Assembly (NCBI RefSeq): GCF_003955755.1 | Contig: NZ_CP034465.1 | Coordinates: forward strand, 2,784,001 to 2,848,000 | DNA: 64,000 nucleotides | From: Jeotgalibaca ciconiae | GTDB lineage: Bacteria; Bacillota; Bacilli; Lactobacillales; Aerococcaceae | Direction of reading: 5' to 3' | The notes under the pieces: generated by a model | The model's input: the letters and a program-made list of their open reading frames with translations, nothing else | What the model was told of the DNA's origin: nothing | Database searches by the model: none | In this document: one piece after another, positions 16,942-26,173 of the stretch | Numbering within the stretch: the stretch's first letter is position 1 | Layout of the letters: every line of letters starts with the position of its first letter | Translations under genes and position numbers: made by a program

Positions 16942-17886
16942 TTACTCACCTCTTTCTAAGAAGTCTGTGACAAGCAATTCAACAGATTCTAAATAATTGT
17001 CTTTCATTACATCAAACCAATGGACATTTTCCATTCGATTTCGAAACCAAGTTAATTGACGTTTCGCATATCGTCTTGAATTTTGCTTTACTTTTTCTTT
17101 TGCTTCATCAAAAGTCGCATCCCCTGAAAAGTAAGGAAACCATTCCTTGTAGCCAATTCCCTTGTGCGCCTGGTTATTTTCTTTATTCACTAATTCAAAC
17201 AGCATTTTCGCTTCATCTAACACACCTTGCTCCACCATTACTTCAACCCGATGATTAATTCGTTCATATAAAAGTGTCCGATCACAATTTAAAGCAATGG
17301 ATAGGACACGGTAACTGTCTGAAAGTGAAAATTCTTGCTGGGAAGAAAATTTTTCTCCAGACATGTGGATTGATTCTAATGCTCGAATGACTCTTCTTGT
17401 ATTGTTTGGATGAATTTCTTTGGCAGCTTCCGGATCAACCATATTCAATTGGTTCCAAATGTAGAGGGATGATGTTTCTTCTAAAGTTTTTTCAAGGTTT
17501 TTGCGGAAAGAAATATCTTCTCCTGTTTTCCCGAATTTCATATCATTTAATAACCCTTGAATATACAAACCTGAACCACCAACCAGGATGGGTACTTTCC
17601 CCCTACTCTGGATATCATCGATGACTTGCTCAGCTGCTGCTTTGAAATCACTTGCTGTATATGAAGATGCGACATCTACGATATCGATTAAGTGGTGGGG
17701 GATACCACCCATCTCCTCCACTGTTACTTTTGCTGTACCAATATCCAATCCCTTATAAACCTGCAAGGAATCACCATTGATCACTTCTCCTGAATATTTT
17801 TTTGCTAAATGAACACCTAAAGCCGTTTTCCCCACTGCCGTTGGACCCATTATAACAATGATACTTGAATTTTTTGCATTAACCAC
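16942..17886 (-). CDS. miaA: tRNA dimethylallyltransferase
   Basis: Transfers a dimethylallyl group to A37 of tRNAs reading UNN codons. The P-loop GPTAVGKT (14-21), DSLQVYKGLDIGTAK, the ISxxT-like region and the LTWFRNRM C-terminal motif are all present. Start is a GTG at 17886 that overlaps the end of the glycerophosphodiesterase gene by 8 bp, with AGGAGG about 10 nt upstream. No hfq follows. Confidence 0.96.
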   Translation of the reverse strand: MVNAKNSSIIVIMGPTAVGKTALGVHLAKKYSGEVINGDSLQVYKGLDIGTAKVTVEEMGGIPHHLIDIVDVASSYTASDFKAAAEQVIDDIQSRGKVPILVGGSGLYIQGLLNDMKFGKTGEDISFRKNLEKTLEETSSLYIWNQLNMVDPEAAKEIHPNNTRRVIRALESIHMSGEKFSSQQEFSLSDSYRVLSIALNCDRTLLYERINHRVEVMVEQGVLDEAKMLFELVNKENNQAHKGIGYKEWFPYFSGDATFDEAKEKVKQNSRRYAKRQLTWFRNRMENVHWFDVMKDNYLESVELLVTDFLERGE

Positions 17887-18634
17887 CTTGTACGAGCCTC
17901 CTCACATGTAATGCTTTTTTGGGGAAGTCCGTAATAACACTGTCTACTTTTTTTCTAAAACAATAAGATAATAGTATCGTAGTATTAACCGTCCACACTC
18001 TCAAGGGAATGTTATTTTTCATTTTTAGTACAGAAGTCAATGTCTTTAAGCCGGTGTGCCAGCCTTTTACAGGTATGCTTTCATTTAATGTCATAAAATT
18101 TCGATTTTTTTCATTAAATAATAAAGCGTATTCTGCTTCGGGATTTATTTCTAGCAAACGCTCAAGTGTCGCATAATTAAAACTAGAATAGATAATGGGA
18201 TACTGCGGCTTTAATGAAGCAACCAGCTCTAGTACCATCATCTCTATTCCCTTATATTCATTTTTGTCGGTTTTAAGTTCAATATTTAAAACCCCTGAAA
18301 AATTACTCTCTGTTAAAAATACCAAGACTTCCTCTAGTGTTGGTATTTTCTCTCCTTTGAAACGATTGTGAAACCACCCCCCTGCATCAAACTGTTGTAG
18401 TTCTTCAACCGTGAAATCACATACTAATCCAGAACCATTTGTGGTTCGATCAATTGTTTCATCATGAATAACCACTGGAAAATTATCTTTGGATAGATGT
18501 ACATCTAATTCGATACCATCACTGCCAACTTCTAAAGCTTCTCGAAATGAAATAAGCGTATTTTCTGGAGCAGTCCCTTTACTACCTCTATGTGCAATAA
18601 CTTTTGTAACCAGAATAACAGCTCCTTTTATCAA
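17879..18634 (-). CDS. Glycerophosphodiester phosphodiesterase
   Basis: Hydrolyses glycerophosphodiesters to glycerol-3-phosphate and an alcohol; no signal peptide is visible, so probably cytoplasmic. The GDPD core shows AHRGSKGTAPENT, ELDVHLSKD and VVIHDETIDRTT, giving the metal/catalytic residues His, Glu, Asp and His. The in-frame TTG at 18634 has no Shine-Dalgarno before it. A good AAAGGAG lies inside the first codons and is spaced 8 nt from a CTG at 18613, which would give MVTKVIAHRG; I think that CTG is the likelier start. Upstream recN stops 4 bp before the TTG. Confidence 0.88.
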   Translation of the reverse strand: MIKGAVILVTKVIAHRGSKGTAPENTLISFREALEVGSDGIELDVHLSKDNFPVVIHDETIDRTTNGSGLVCDFTVEELQQFDAGGWFHNRFKGEKIPTLEEVLVFLTESNFSGVLNIELKTDKNEYKGIEMMVLELVASLKPQYPIIYSSFNYATLERLLEINPEAEYALLFNEKNRNFMTLNESIPVKGWHTGLKTLTSVLKMKNNIPLRVWTVNTTILLSYCFRKKVDSVITDFPKKALHVRRLVQGG

Positions 18635-18637
18635 TTA

Positions 18638-20314
18638 TTATTTTTTAGCTAAATCTAACAGTTCTCTTGCATGAGCAATGGAGAGCTCTGTAATGTCACT
18701 TCCTGCCAACATTCTAGCAATCTCCATTACACGAGTATTCTCTTCTATATTCGTGATGTGAGTCTTTGTTCGGTTGCCGCTCACTTCTTTTTCAATATAA
18801 AAGTGGTGGTCAGCCATAGCAGCGACTTGTGGTAGATGACTAATACATAAAACTTGAGAATGTTCTGCTACTAAATGGATTTTGTTTGCGATTGCTTGTG
18901 CCACTCTACCACTTACTCCTGTATCGACCTCATCGAAAATAATACTTGTAATTCCTTGAGTTTGAGTAAAGATTGCTTTTAAAGCCAACATCATTCGTGA
19001 TAATTCGCCGCCACTCGCAATTTTGGTTAATGGTTTCAGCGGCTCGCCGACATTGGTTGAAATATAAAATTCAATTACATCAAGACCATTCGAATGAATG
19101 GCTGTTTTCTCTTCATTAAAAATTACTTTAAACTGCGCTTTCTCCATATACAATTCTTTCAGCTGTTTCTGAATTTCAATTTCTAGTTTTTCAGCAATCT
19201 CTCTTCTCATTTTAGAAAGTGCTTTCCCGGTCTTTTCGATCGAGCTTTTTTCTCGTTCAAACGTTTTTGTAAGTCGAGCGATATAGCTCTCTTTATTTGA
19301 AATCATGTCCAATTCAACAATAATTTGTTCATAATATTTTTTTATTTCAGTAATCGATTGCCCATATTTTCGTTTTAATTGATGGATAACTTCAAGTCGC
19401 AGCTCAATTTCGTTCAATCTTCCTTCATCGTAACTCATATCGTCAATCTCGCTTCGAATTGAAACGATGCTGTCTTCCAATTGGTAATAAGCTTCCGATA
19501 TGTTTTTAAAAAGTTCAGAGTAGTTGGGACTGAAATCTTGTATTTTTTCTAGAGATTCCATACTGACTCCCACTTGATCCAATGCATTCCCCTCTTCTCC
19601 TTGTAGAGAGCGATAAGCATTTGTCAATCCTTCTTGAATCCTTTGGTAATTGGCTAATAAACTGCGCTCTTCTGATAGAAATTCTTCCTCGTTATCTTGT
19701 AGGTTTGCCTGTTCGATCTCATCTATCTGAAATTTGAGCAGATCAATTCTTTGAATATTTTGTTGTTCATCTGATTGTAATTTTTTTAATTCTTCTTGTG
19801 CAACTTGATAAGAATGATAGTTTTGTCGATAGGCTGCTAACTGCTTTTTCGTTTTTTCGTCTGAAAATTGATCAAGTAGATATAAATGGTTTTGTGGATT
19901 CATTAATTCCTGGTGTTCGTTTTGTCCATGGATATCAATTAGAAAATTGGCAATTTCGCGGAGAATTGCCACGGTCACAATACTTCCATTTACCCGGGCA
20001 ACATTCTTTCCATTACGAGAAAGTTCTCTTTGTAAAATAATCTGATCTCCACTATTTTCTATCCCATATTCTTCTAATAAAGTAGATAATTGTACCGAGT
20101 CAGGCAAAGAAAATAAACCTTGCAAAATTGTTTTCTCTTCCCCATGTCTAATTAAATCAGCAGATCCTCTTCCACCAGCAAGAAGTCCTACAGCATCAAT
20201 AATAATGGATTTACCTGCTCCTGTTTCCCCTGTCAGAACCGTCATACCGTTATCAAAACTAATTTCTAAATTATCAATAATCGCAAAATTTTTAATGGAT
20301 AATTCTTGCAGCAT
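18638..20314 (-). CDS. recN: DNA repair protein RecN
   Basis: SMC-like ATPase acting early at double-strand breaks. Walker A GETGAGKS is at residues 29-36, a central coiled coil runs about 150-390, and the C-terminal head carries ASGGELSRMMLAL (signature) and IIFDEVDTGVSG (Walker B). Length of 558 aa is normal. In most relatives argR/ahrC lies between tlyA and recN; here only 13 bp separate them. Confidence 0.97.
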   Translation of the reverse strand: MLQELSIKNFAIIDNLEISFDNGMTVLTGETGAGKSIIIDAVGLLAGGRGSADLIRHGEEKTILQGLFSLPDSVQLSTLLEEYGIENSGDQIILQRELSRNGKNVARVNGSIVTVAILREIANFLIDIHGQNEHQELMNPQNHLYLLDQFSDEKTKKQLAAYRQNYHSYQVAQEELKKLQSDEQQNIQRIDLLKFQIDEIEQANLQDNEEEFLSEERSLLANYQRIQEGLTNAYRSLQGEEGNALDQVGVSMESLEKIQDFSPNYSELFKNISEAYYQLEDSIVSIRSEIDDMSYDEGRLNEIELRLEVIHQLKRKYGQSITEIKKYYEQIIVELDMISNKESYIARLTKTFEREKSSIEKTGKALSKMRREIAEKLEIEIQKQLKELYMEKAQFKVIFNEEKTAIHSNGLDVIEFYISTNVGEPLKPLTKIASGGELSRMMLALKAIFTQTQGITSIIFDEVDTGVSGRVAQAIANKIHLVAEHSQVLCISHLPQVAAMADHHFYIEKEVSGNRTKTHITNIEENTRVMEIARMLAGSDITELSIAHARELLDLAKK

Positions 20315-20327
20315 CTTATTTCTCCTT

Positions 20328-21173
20328 TTATCCGAATGGACGCAAGCTGATTGTCTTATTCTTTAATTGGCTATGAGCAGCTTTGATAACCTCGATAATA
20401 GAAACTTGCTGGCTTATTATTCCAACTCTTTCTTCGCTGGAAGCTAAGTGAACAAGAAACTCGATATTACCGGTTCCACCAGTAATGGGAGAAAAACTTA
20501 ATCCATTTACATCAAAGCCCGCTTTTGTTGCAAATTCCAAGATGTTATCAATAACTTCCTTATGAGTGGAGGGATCAGAAACAATCCCCTTTTTTCCCAC
20601 TTTTTCTTTACCAGCTTCGAATTGGGGTTTTATTAAAGCAACTGCTTCTCCGTTTACGATTAAAATATTTTTTAATACAGGTAGTATAAGTTTTAGAGAA
20701 ATAAATGAAACGTCCATACAAGCAAATTCAGGTTGTCCATGAGTAAAATCTTCTTGTTTGCTATACCGAAAGTTCATTTTCTCCATGACTACTACCCGAT
20801 CATCACTGCGTAACTTCCAATCTAACTGATTCGTTCCAACATCTAAGGCATAGCACAATTTGGCTCCATTTTGCAAAGAAACATCTGTAAAACCACCTGT
20901 TGAAGAACCAATATCCAGAACAATTTTATCTTTTAACGAGATATTGAATTCATTCAAAGCCTTCTCAAGTTTCAAGCCACCGCGGCTCACATATTTCAAT
21001 GTTTCTCCTTTTACGTGCAATTGGATTTCATTTTTAATCTTTTCTCCTGGCTTGTCATAACGTTGATTATTTTCATCATAAATTTGACCAGCCATAATCA
21101 TTCTTTTTGCTTTTTCACGAGTGTCAGCAAGTCCTTGCTGCACAACTAATAAATCGATTCTTTCTTTTTCCAT
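20328..21173 (-). CDS. tlyA: TlyA-family rRNA 2'-O-methyltransferase
   Basis: Combines an N-terminal S4 RNA-binding domain (about 1-60, RIDLLVVQQGLADTREKAKRMIMAG) with an FtsJ-like methyltransferase fold (LDIGSSTGGFTD, about 90-101). TlyA family members methylate 16S/23S rRNA ribose positions; some are also called hemolysins. 281 aa. It lies 3 bp after ispA, matching the B. subtilis yqxC position. Confidence 0.93.
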   Translation of the reverse strand: MEKERIDLLVVQQGLADTREKAKRMIMAGQIYDENNQRYDKPGEKIKNEIQLHVKGETLKYVSRGGLKLEKALNEFNISLKDKIVLDIGSSTGGFTDVSLQNGAKLCYALDVGTNQLDWKLRSDDRVVVMEKMNFRYSKQEDFTHGQPEFACMDVSFISLKLILPVLKNILIVNGEAVALIKPQFEAGKEKVGKKGIVSDPSTHKEVIDNILEFATKAGFDVNGLSFSPITGGTGNIEFLVHLASSEERVGIISQQVSIIEVIKAAHSQLKNKTISLRPFG

Positions 21174-21175
21174 TG

Positions 21176-22090
21176 TTACGCTCCCACGTTGATTTTCACG
21201 TAATCAAGTAATTGAATAAATACACCTAATGTATCTATATCCACCTTTGACACATCAATTGAATTTTTGATTAACTCTATCTGCTCTGTTGCAAGTTCAA
21301 TCTCTTGTTTCAGATTTTCCATTGCTGGTTCTACCCCTAAAAGCGAAGGGTAGGTGTTTTTCCCTAGTTCTTCATCGCGCTTGGATTCTTTACCTGATTG
21401 AGCTGAATTGAAAACAACATCTTTTAAATCATTATGAATCTGGTAAGCCAATCCCAAATGTTCTGCATACTTTAATAAAGCAACACTCGCATTTACAGGG
21501 ATATCTGCAAGGAGACACCCCGCTGAAATGGCATACTCAATGAGTGCGCCTGTTTTTCGCTTATGGATGTATTCCAATTGCTCAATCGTCAGCTCTTGAC
21601 TCTCACCTTCAATATCTTCCATCTGACCTGCTACCATTCCATTTGAACCTGCAGCTTCACTAAGACCCTTTGCTAATTGCACTCTTTTACTTAATGATAA
21701 ATCTTCCTGATCAAGAAGCATGGTGAAAGCAGAAGTAAGTAGTGCGTCTCCCGCTAAAATGGCAATTGCCTCGCTGAATTTCTTGTGGGTCGTTGGATTT
21801 CCCCGACGAAAATCATCATTATCCATAGCAGGTAAATCATCATGAATTAAGGAATAGGTATGAATCCATTCCAGAGCGGCAGCAATCGGAAAAGCTTGTT
21901 GCAGACTTCCTTTACCGAATTTTACAGCAGCAATTACTAGTAAAGGTCGAAATCTTTTACCACCTGTTGAAAGAGAGTATCTCATTGCTTTCAATAAAGT
22001 AGACGAATCAGAGGCATATTTTTCTAATGAACCAACTAAAAATTCTTCAAATTGATTTAGCTCATTACTTAATAAAGCTTGATTGCTCAT
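21176..22090 (-). CDS. ispA: Polyprenyl (farnesyl/geranylgeranyl) diphosphate synthase
   Basis: Builds prenyl diphosphates for undecaprenyl phosphate and quinones. The first aspartate-rich motif is HDDLPAMDND (about 82-91) and GGKRFRPLL is the IPP-binding motif. The second aspartate-rich motif reads NDLKD, with Asn in place of the first Asp. 304 aa. It is followed by tlyA without an intervening dxs. Confidence 0.94.
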   Translation of the reverse strand: MSNQALLSNELNQFEEFLVGSLEKYASDSSTLLKAMRYSLSTGGKRFRPLLVIAAVKFGKGSLQQAFPIAAALEWIHTYSLIHDDLPAMDNDDFRRGNPTTHKKFSEAIAILAGDALLTSAFTMLLDQEDLSLSKRVQLAKGLSEAAGSNGMVAGQMEDIEGESQELTIEQLEYIHKRKTGALIEYAISAGCLLADIPVNASVALLKYAEHLGLAYQIHNDLKDVVFNSAQSGKESKRDEELGKNTYPSLLGVEPAMENLKQEIELATEQIELIKNSIDVSKVDIDTLGVFIQLLDYVKINVGA

Positions 22091-22110
22091 ACGATTTACT
22101 CACTCTTTTC

Positions 22111-22347
22111 TTATTGATTAGTTTCTTCATAATCCTGAATGCTTCCATCTGGAGAAATAATTTTTGTCAAAGTTTTTTCTGCATTATTTAAAGTATCTTG
22201 GCAGTGTTTACTTAGTTCCATTCCTTCTTGAAATTGTTTTAACGCATCCTCTAAGGGAACATCTCCTGACTCAAGACTTGATACAATTCCTTCTAATTTT
22301 TTCATTGCTTCTTCAAATGTTAAAGCTTCTACATTACTCTCAGCCAT
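22111..22347 (-). CDS. xseB: Exodeoxyribonuclease VII small subunit
   Basis: 78-residue helical subunit containing LTFEEAMKKLEGIVSSLESGDVPLEDAL, the XseB signature. ATG 22347 is preferred to the longer frame (22461) because CAGGAGGA precedes it and the extension overlaps xseA. It overlaps xseA by 8 bp, giving coupled translation of the two subunits. Confidence 0.95.
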   Translation of the reverse strand: MAESNVEALTFEEAMKKLEGIVSSLESGDVPLEDALKQFQEGMELSKHCQDTLNNAEKTLTKIISPDGSIQDYEETNQ

Positions 22348-23680
22348 TATTTTCCTCCTGAATTGTCTTAATTTCTGCTTGTACATTTCCATCTTGAAAA
22401 TGTATGTTGATTTCATTTCCTGCTTCCAGTTGATTAACTGATTTGATAATTTTTTTGTCAAAGGTCGTGTACGAATATCCTCTTGCCATTATTTTTAGTG
22501 GACTCAACAAATCCAAGGACTCCATCGTTTGGGCTAATGAACGTTTTTGATTATCCATATATCGGTTTATTACATCCAGCAAATCTTTATCCAGGTTCTG
22601 CCACTCTCTTTGCAGCATACGAACTTGATTCTTGGGACTAACATTCTTAATTCTTAAATCTAATTGATGGTGTTGATGAGAGAATGTTTGATACTTTTGA
22701 TTTGTTAAACTTTGAAGTTGATTGGTCATTTGATCAAGTTTCAATAAATGGGCTTCATATAAGCGCTTGGGTTGACGAAAGATATAAGAGTGCATCAAGC
22801 GATTCAACTGTTCCTGGCGAACTGCCAGATTCCCTTTCAAAGATTGATAGAGACGTTGCTCTTGTTTTTGAATATCCTGCAGTACATCAGTCAGCACTGG
22901 AACCGATAGTTCAGCAGCGGCAGTCGGCGTTGCCGCACGTACGTCTGCAGCAAGGTCCGAAAGAGTGGTATCTGTTTCATGGCCCACCGATGAAATAATC
23001 GGCACATTCATTTCAACGATTTGGCGAACGACTGCTTCTTCATTGAAAGACCACAAATCCTCAATAGAACCGCCGCCACGGCCAATAATGACAACATCAA
23101 AATCATTTTTAGCATTAATTTTTTTTAAATTTTGAACGATACTCTTTACTGATTCTTTTCCCTGTACAACCGTTGGATATAGAATAATTTGAGCAATTGG
23201 ATACCTTCTTTTGATTGTCGTCATGATATCTCTAATAACAGCACCACTTGGACTTGTCACAACTGCAATTTTTTTAGGATAAAGAGGGAGTTCTCTTTTT
23301 TGTCTTGAAAATAGACCTTCCTTGCTTAACTTTTCTTTTAATTCCGAATAAGCTTGATACAGCGCTCCAATGCCGTCTGGCTCCATATGTTCAATAACCA
23401 TATTATAGCTACCGCTAGGCTCATAAACGTTCACCCGTCCAACCAGTAAGACTTTCATCCCTTCTTGTAAATTAAATTTTAATTGGCTGAATTCTCTACG
23501 GTACATGACAGCTTGGATTAATGAATGATCATCTTTAATACTGAAGTATTGATGATTGGGTCTCTTTCTAAAATTTGAAATCTCCCCAGTTAAATAAACG
23601 CGTTCCAAATAAGGGTCAGCATCAAATTTTCGTTTAATATATTTTGTTAAAGCTGTAACCGTTAAATACTGTGTACTCAC
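22340..23680 (-). CDS. xseA: Exodeoxyribonuclease VII large subunit
   Basis: Catalytic subunit of the nuclease that degrades single-stranded DNA to oligonucleotides. An N-terminal OB fold (GEISNFRKRPNHQYFSIKD) is followed by the nuclease core with the conserved VIIGRGGGSIEDLWSFNEE and GHETDTTLSDLAADVRAATPTAAAE. Coiled-coil C-terminus. 446 aa, normal. Confidence 0.97.
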   Translation of the reverse strand: MSTQYLTVTALTKYIKRKFDADPYLERVYLTGEISNFRKRPNHQYFSIKDDHSLIQAVMYRREFSQLKFNLQEGMKVLLVGRVNVYEPSGSYNMVIEHMEPDGIGALYQAYSELKEKLSKEGLFSRQKRELPLYPKKIAVVTSPSGAVIRDIMTTIKRRYPIAQIILYPTVVQGKESVKSIVQNLKKINAKNDFDVVIIGRGGGSIEDLWSFNEEAVVRQIVEMNVPIISSVGHETDTTLSDLAADVRAATPTAAAELSVPVLTDVLQDIQKQEQRLYQSLKGNLAVRQEQLNRLMHSYIFRQPKRLYEAHLLKLDQMTNQLQSLTNQKYQTFSHQHHQLDLRIKNVSPKNQVRMLQREWQNLDKDLLDVINRYMDNQKRSLAQTMESLDLLSPLKIMARGYSYTTFDKKIIKSVNQLEAGNEINIHFQDGNVQAEIKTIQEENNG

Positions 23681-23689
23681 TTATCCACC

Positions 23690-24535
23690 TCAGTTCAATT
23701 CTGCTTTTCGGATGGTTTGTTCTAATAACATTGTGATTGTCATTGGTCCAACTCCACCTGGAACAGGAGTAATATAACTTGCAATCCCCATTGCCGACTG
23801 CGTATCAACATCGCCAATTAATTTTCCATTCTCATCTCGATTCATTCCCACATCGACAACAACCGCCCCTGTCTTCAGATCATCACCGGAAATGAAATGT
23901 CCTCTGCCGATTGCGGCAACAACGATATCAGATTCTTTGATTAATTTCTTCAATTCTTGAGTACGGGAATGTGCAATCGTAACTGTTGCATTTTCATTCA
24001 TCAGCATCATAGCCATCGGTTTTCCAACAATGTTGCTTCTACCGATTACAAGTGCTTTTTTTCCTTCAAAAGATATTTCATATTCTTTTAGAAGCATCAT
24101 GATTCCATATGGAGTGCAAGGTAATGTCCCTTCATTCCCTAAAAAGAAATTCCCCATATTCATTGGATGAAATCCATCTACATCTTTTTCGTATTGGATG
24201 GATAAGAGTACTTTTTGTTCATCAATATGTTTTGGTAATGGCAACTGAACCAGTATGCCATGAACAAAATCATCCTCATTTAATTTTTTTACTTCATTGA
24301 GCAATTCTGATTCTGTAGTCGTTTCTGGCAAACGAATGACCTGTGAATTTATGCCTGCTTGGTTAGCTTGTCGTTCTTTATTACGAACGTAAACTTGGCT
24401 CGCCTTATCTTCGCCAACTAATATGACCGTTAATCCAGGAATGATTCCTTTTTCTTTTAATTTCTGTACACGTTCTTTCATTTCTGCTTGCATTTTAACT
24501 GCTAATTTTTTTCCCTCAAGTAATTGCGTGTTCAT
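23690..24535 (-). CDS. folD: Methylenetetrahydrofolate dehydrogenase/cyclohydrolase
   Basis: Bifunctional one-carbon enzyme. The substrate-site motif YVRNKERQA (catalytic Lys), the PLPKH loop and the NADP motif GRSNIVGKPMAMML and PGGVGPMTITML are all present. The start at 24535 (MNTQLLEG, 281 aa) is preferred over 24625 because GGAATGAGG precedes it. It follows the nusB terminator, so it probably has its own promoter, and heads the folD-xseA-xseB-ispA-tlyA-recN run. Confidence 0.96.
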   Translation of the reverse strand: MNTQLLEGKKLAVKMQAEMKERVQKLKEKGIIPGLTVILVGEDKASQVYVRNKERQANQAGINSQVIRLPETTTESELLNEVKKLNEDDFVHGILVQLPLPKHIDEQKVLLSIQYEKDVDGFHPMNMGNFFLGNEGTLPCTPYGIMMLLKEYEISFEGKKALVIGRSNIVGKPMAMMLMNENATVTIAHSRTQELKKLIKESDIVVAAIGRGHFISGDDLKTGAVVVDVGMNRDENGKLIGDVDTQSAMGIASYITPVPGGVGPMTITMLLEQTIRKAELN

Positions 24536-24626
24536 ATCCTCATTCCTTCTTATGTTGTTTTCTATTATTTTACCATACACAGTTATTTTAGAAAGAACTA
24601 GCTGACCAACAAATTTTCTGGGCAAT

Positions 24627-24658
24627 AAGAAAAACCCTTAATGAAACTCATTAAGGAT
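24627..24658 (-). terminator. Terminator after nusB
   Basis: Minus-strand stem CCTTAATGA/TCATTAAGG with a 3-nt loop is followed by GTTTTTCTTATT. It overlaps the nusB stop codon. Confidence 0.85.
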
Positions 24659-25100
24659 TTTCGATATTACTCATTAAATTGGATAAAACTCCATTAATAA
24701 ATTTTCGAGAACTTTCATCACAATATTCTTTTGCTAATTCGATTGCTTCATTCAAAGCAACTTTGCTGGGAACTTCGCTCTCTTCAACAAAGACCATTTC
24801 ATAAACAGCTAATTGTAAAATAATCCCATCTGTTCTTGGTAATCTTTCGAATGTCCATTTTTTTAAATAAGGACGTATCTGTTCGTTGATTTCTTCTTGT
24901 TTCTCGATTACACCATTCACTAGTTCATTTAAATATGACTCATTTGGCAATTCCTCATCTTCATTCAGATCTTCTTGTTCACTTAGACGAGCCATCCTAA
25001 TGGCTGTTTCTTTGTCTAATTCATCATTAGATTTTAATTGAAAAATTGCTTGCAAAGCCTTTTCCCTAACCTGGTGACGATTAAGTGGTGGAAAAGTCAC
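24651..25100 (-). CDS. nusB: Transcription antitermination factor NusB
   Basis: Binds boxA RNA together with NusE (S10) in rRNA antitermination. 149-residue all-helical protein with REKALQAIFQL near the start and SRKFINGVLSNL at the end, both NusB hallmarks. It lies 3 bp after the Asp23-family gene, as in B. subtilis yqhY-nusB-folD. Confidence 0.95.
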   Translation of the reverse strand: MTFPPLNRHQVREKALQAIFQLKSNDELDKETAIRMARLSEQEDLNEDEELPNESYLNELVNGVIEKQEEINEQIRPYLKKWTFERLPRTDGIILQLAVYEMVFVEESEVPSKVALNEAIELAKEYCDESSRKFINGVLSNLMSNIENP

Positions 25101-25103
25101 AGT

Positions 25104-25520
25104 TTACTCCCCCAGTTCTTTCTGGATACTCAACTGTTGTTTTTCAACCTCTTTTGGTGTAACAAGTCCCACTACATGAACGTTTACCATACTCACTTCT
25201 AAATCGCTCATAAATAAAATTTGCTCTTTTACTTTTTGTTGAATTTCCATTGCTACTTGAGGCACTGATGCACCATATTTTATAAAACAATAGATGTCTA
25301 CAGATAGTCCATTTTCATCAATTTCTAAATGAACACCTTTGTTATGGGCAGAGCGTCCGAGTAATTCGTTAACGCCGCTTTTAAAAGATCCTTGCATCGC
25401 ATATACACCTTCTACTTCATGCGTTGCTACTCCAGAAATAACTTCAAGAACTTCTGGTGCAATTTCGATCTTCCCAAGAGTTGTGTTCTTTTCCTTAATA
25501 GAAATATTTGTTTCTTCCAT
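25104..25520 (-). CDS. Asp23/Gls24-family protein, YqhY-like
   Basis: 138-residue protein of the alkaline-shock family: LGKIEIAPEVLEVISGVATHEVEGVYAM and the DIYCFIKYGASVPQVAMEIQQKVKEQI segment are diagnostic. Position between efp and nusB marks it as the YqhY paralogue. In B. subtilis YqhY is linked to acetyl-CoA carboxylase activity, so it may relate to the fab/acc operon in this window; that is inference. Confidence 0.9.
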   Translation of the reverse strand: MEETNISIKEKNTTLGKIEIAPEVLEVISGVATHEVEGVYAMQGSFKSGVNELLGRSAHNKGVHLEIDENGLSVDIYCFIKYGASVPQVAMEIQQKVKEQILFMSDLEVSMVNVHVVGLVTPKEVEKQQLSIQKELGE

Positions 25521-25549
25521 TGTTTTTTACCCCTCTTTCTATTGGTAAC

Positions 25550-26107
25550 TTACGCACGTGAAACATAAGTTCCTTCAGATGTATTTACGATGAGCTGATC
25601 GCCCGCATTTACAAAGAATGGAACGTTAATAACTAAGCCAGTCTCCATAGTTGCTGGTTTTGAACCACCTGAAGCTGTATCGCCCTTAATTCCTGGTTCA
25701 GTTTCTGCTACAGTTAATGTAACCGTATTTGGTAAATCAACACCTAGTGTTTCAGCCCCGTACATAATCAAATGAACTTCCATGTTTTCTTTTAGATAGT
25801 TTAGTTCGTCTTCAATTTGTTCTGAGCCTAATTCTACTTGTTCATAGTCATCCATATCCATGAATACATGAGAATCTCCAGAAGCATATAAATATTGCAT
25901 TTTTCGATTTGAAATATGCGCACGGCCTACTTTTTCATTCGATCGAAAAGTTTTTTCTTGTACCGCTCCTGTACGAAGATTTTTTAATTTTGAGCGAACA
26001 AAAGCAGCTCCTTTACCAGGCTTAACATGCTGGAAGTCTAATACTCTCCAAAGTCCTCCATCCATTTCAATTGTTAATCCTGTTTTAAAATCGTTTACTG
26101 AAATCAT
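25550..26107 (-). CDS. efp: Elongation factor P
   Basis: Relieves ribosome stalling at polyproline. 185 residues in three beta-barrel domains; the conserved loop VKPGKGAAF has the modifiable lysine K32. The efp signature [25 protein letters not shown] closes the protein. RBS GGGAGGA precedes the ATG. Confidence 0.97.
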   Translation of the reverse strand: MISVNDFKTGLTIEMDGGLWRVLDFQHVKPGKGAAFVRSKLKNLRTGAVQEKTFRSNEKVGRAHISNRKMQYLYASGDSHVFMDMDDYEQVELGSEQIEDELNYLKENMEVHLIMYGAETLGVDLPNTVTLTVAETEPGIKGDTASGGSKPATMETGLVINVPFFVNAGDQLIVNTSEGTYVSRA

Positions 26108-26173
26108 ATCTTTTCCTCCCGAGAGATGCTTTTGCTTTAGTTTACCATATTGTAAGGCTTAGTTGCTATTGAA

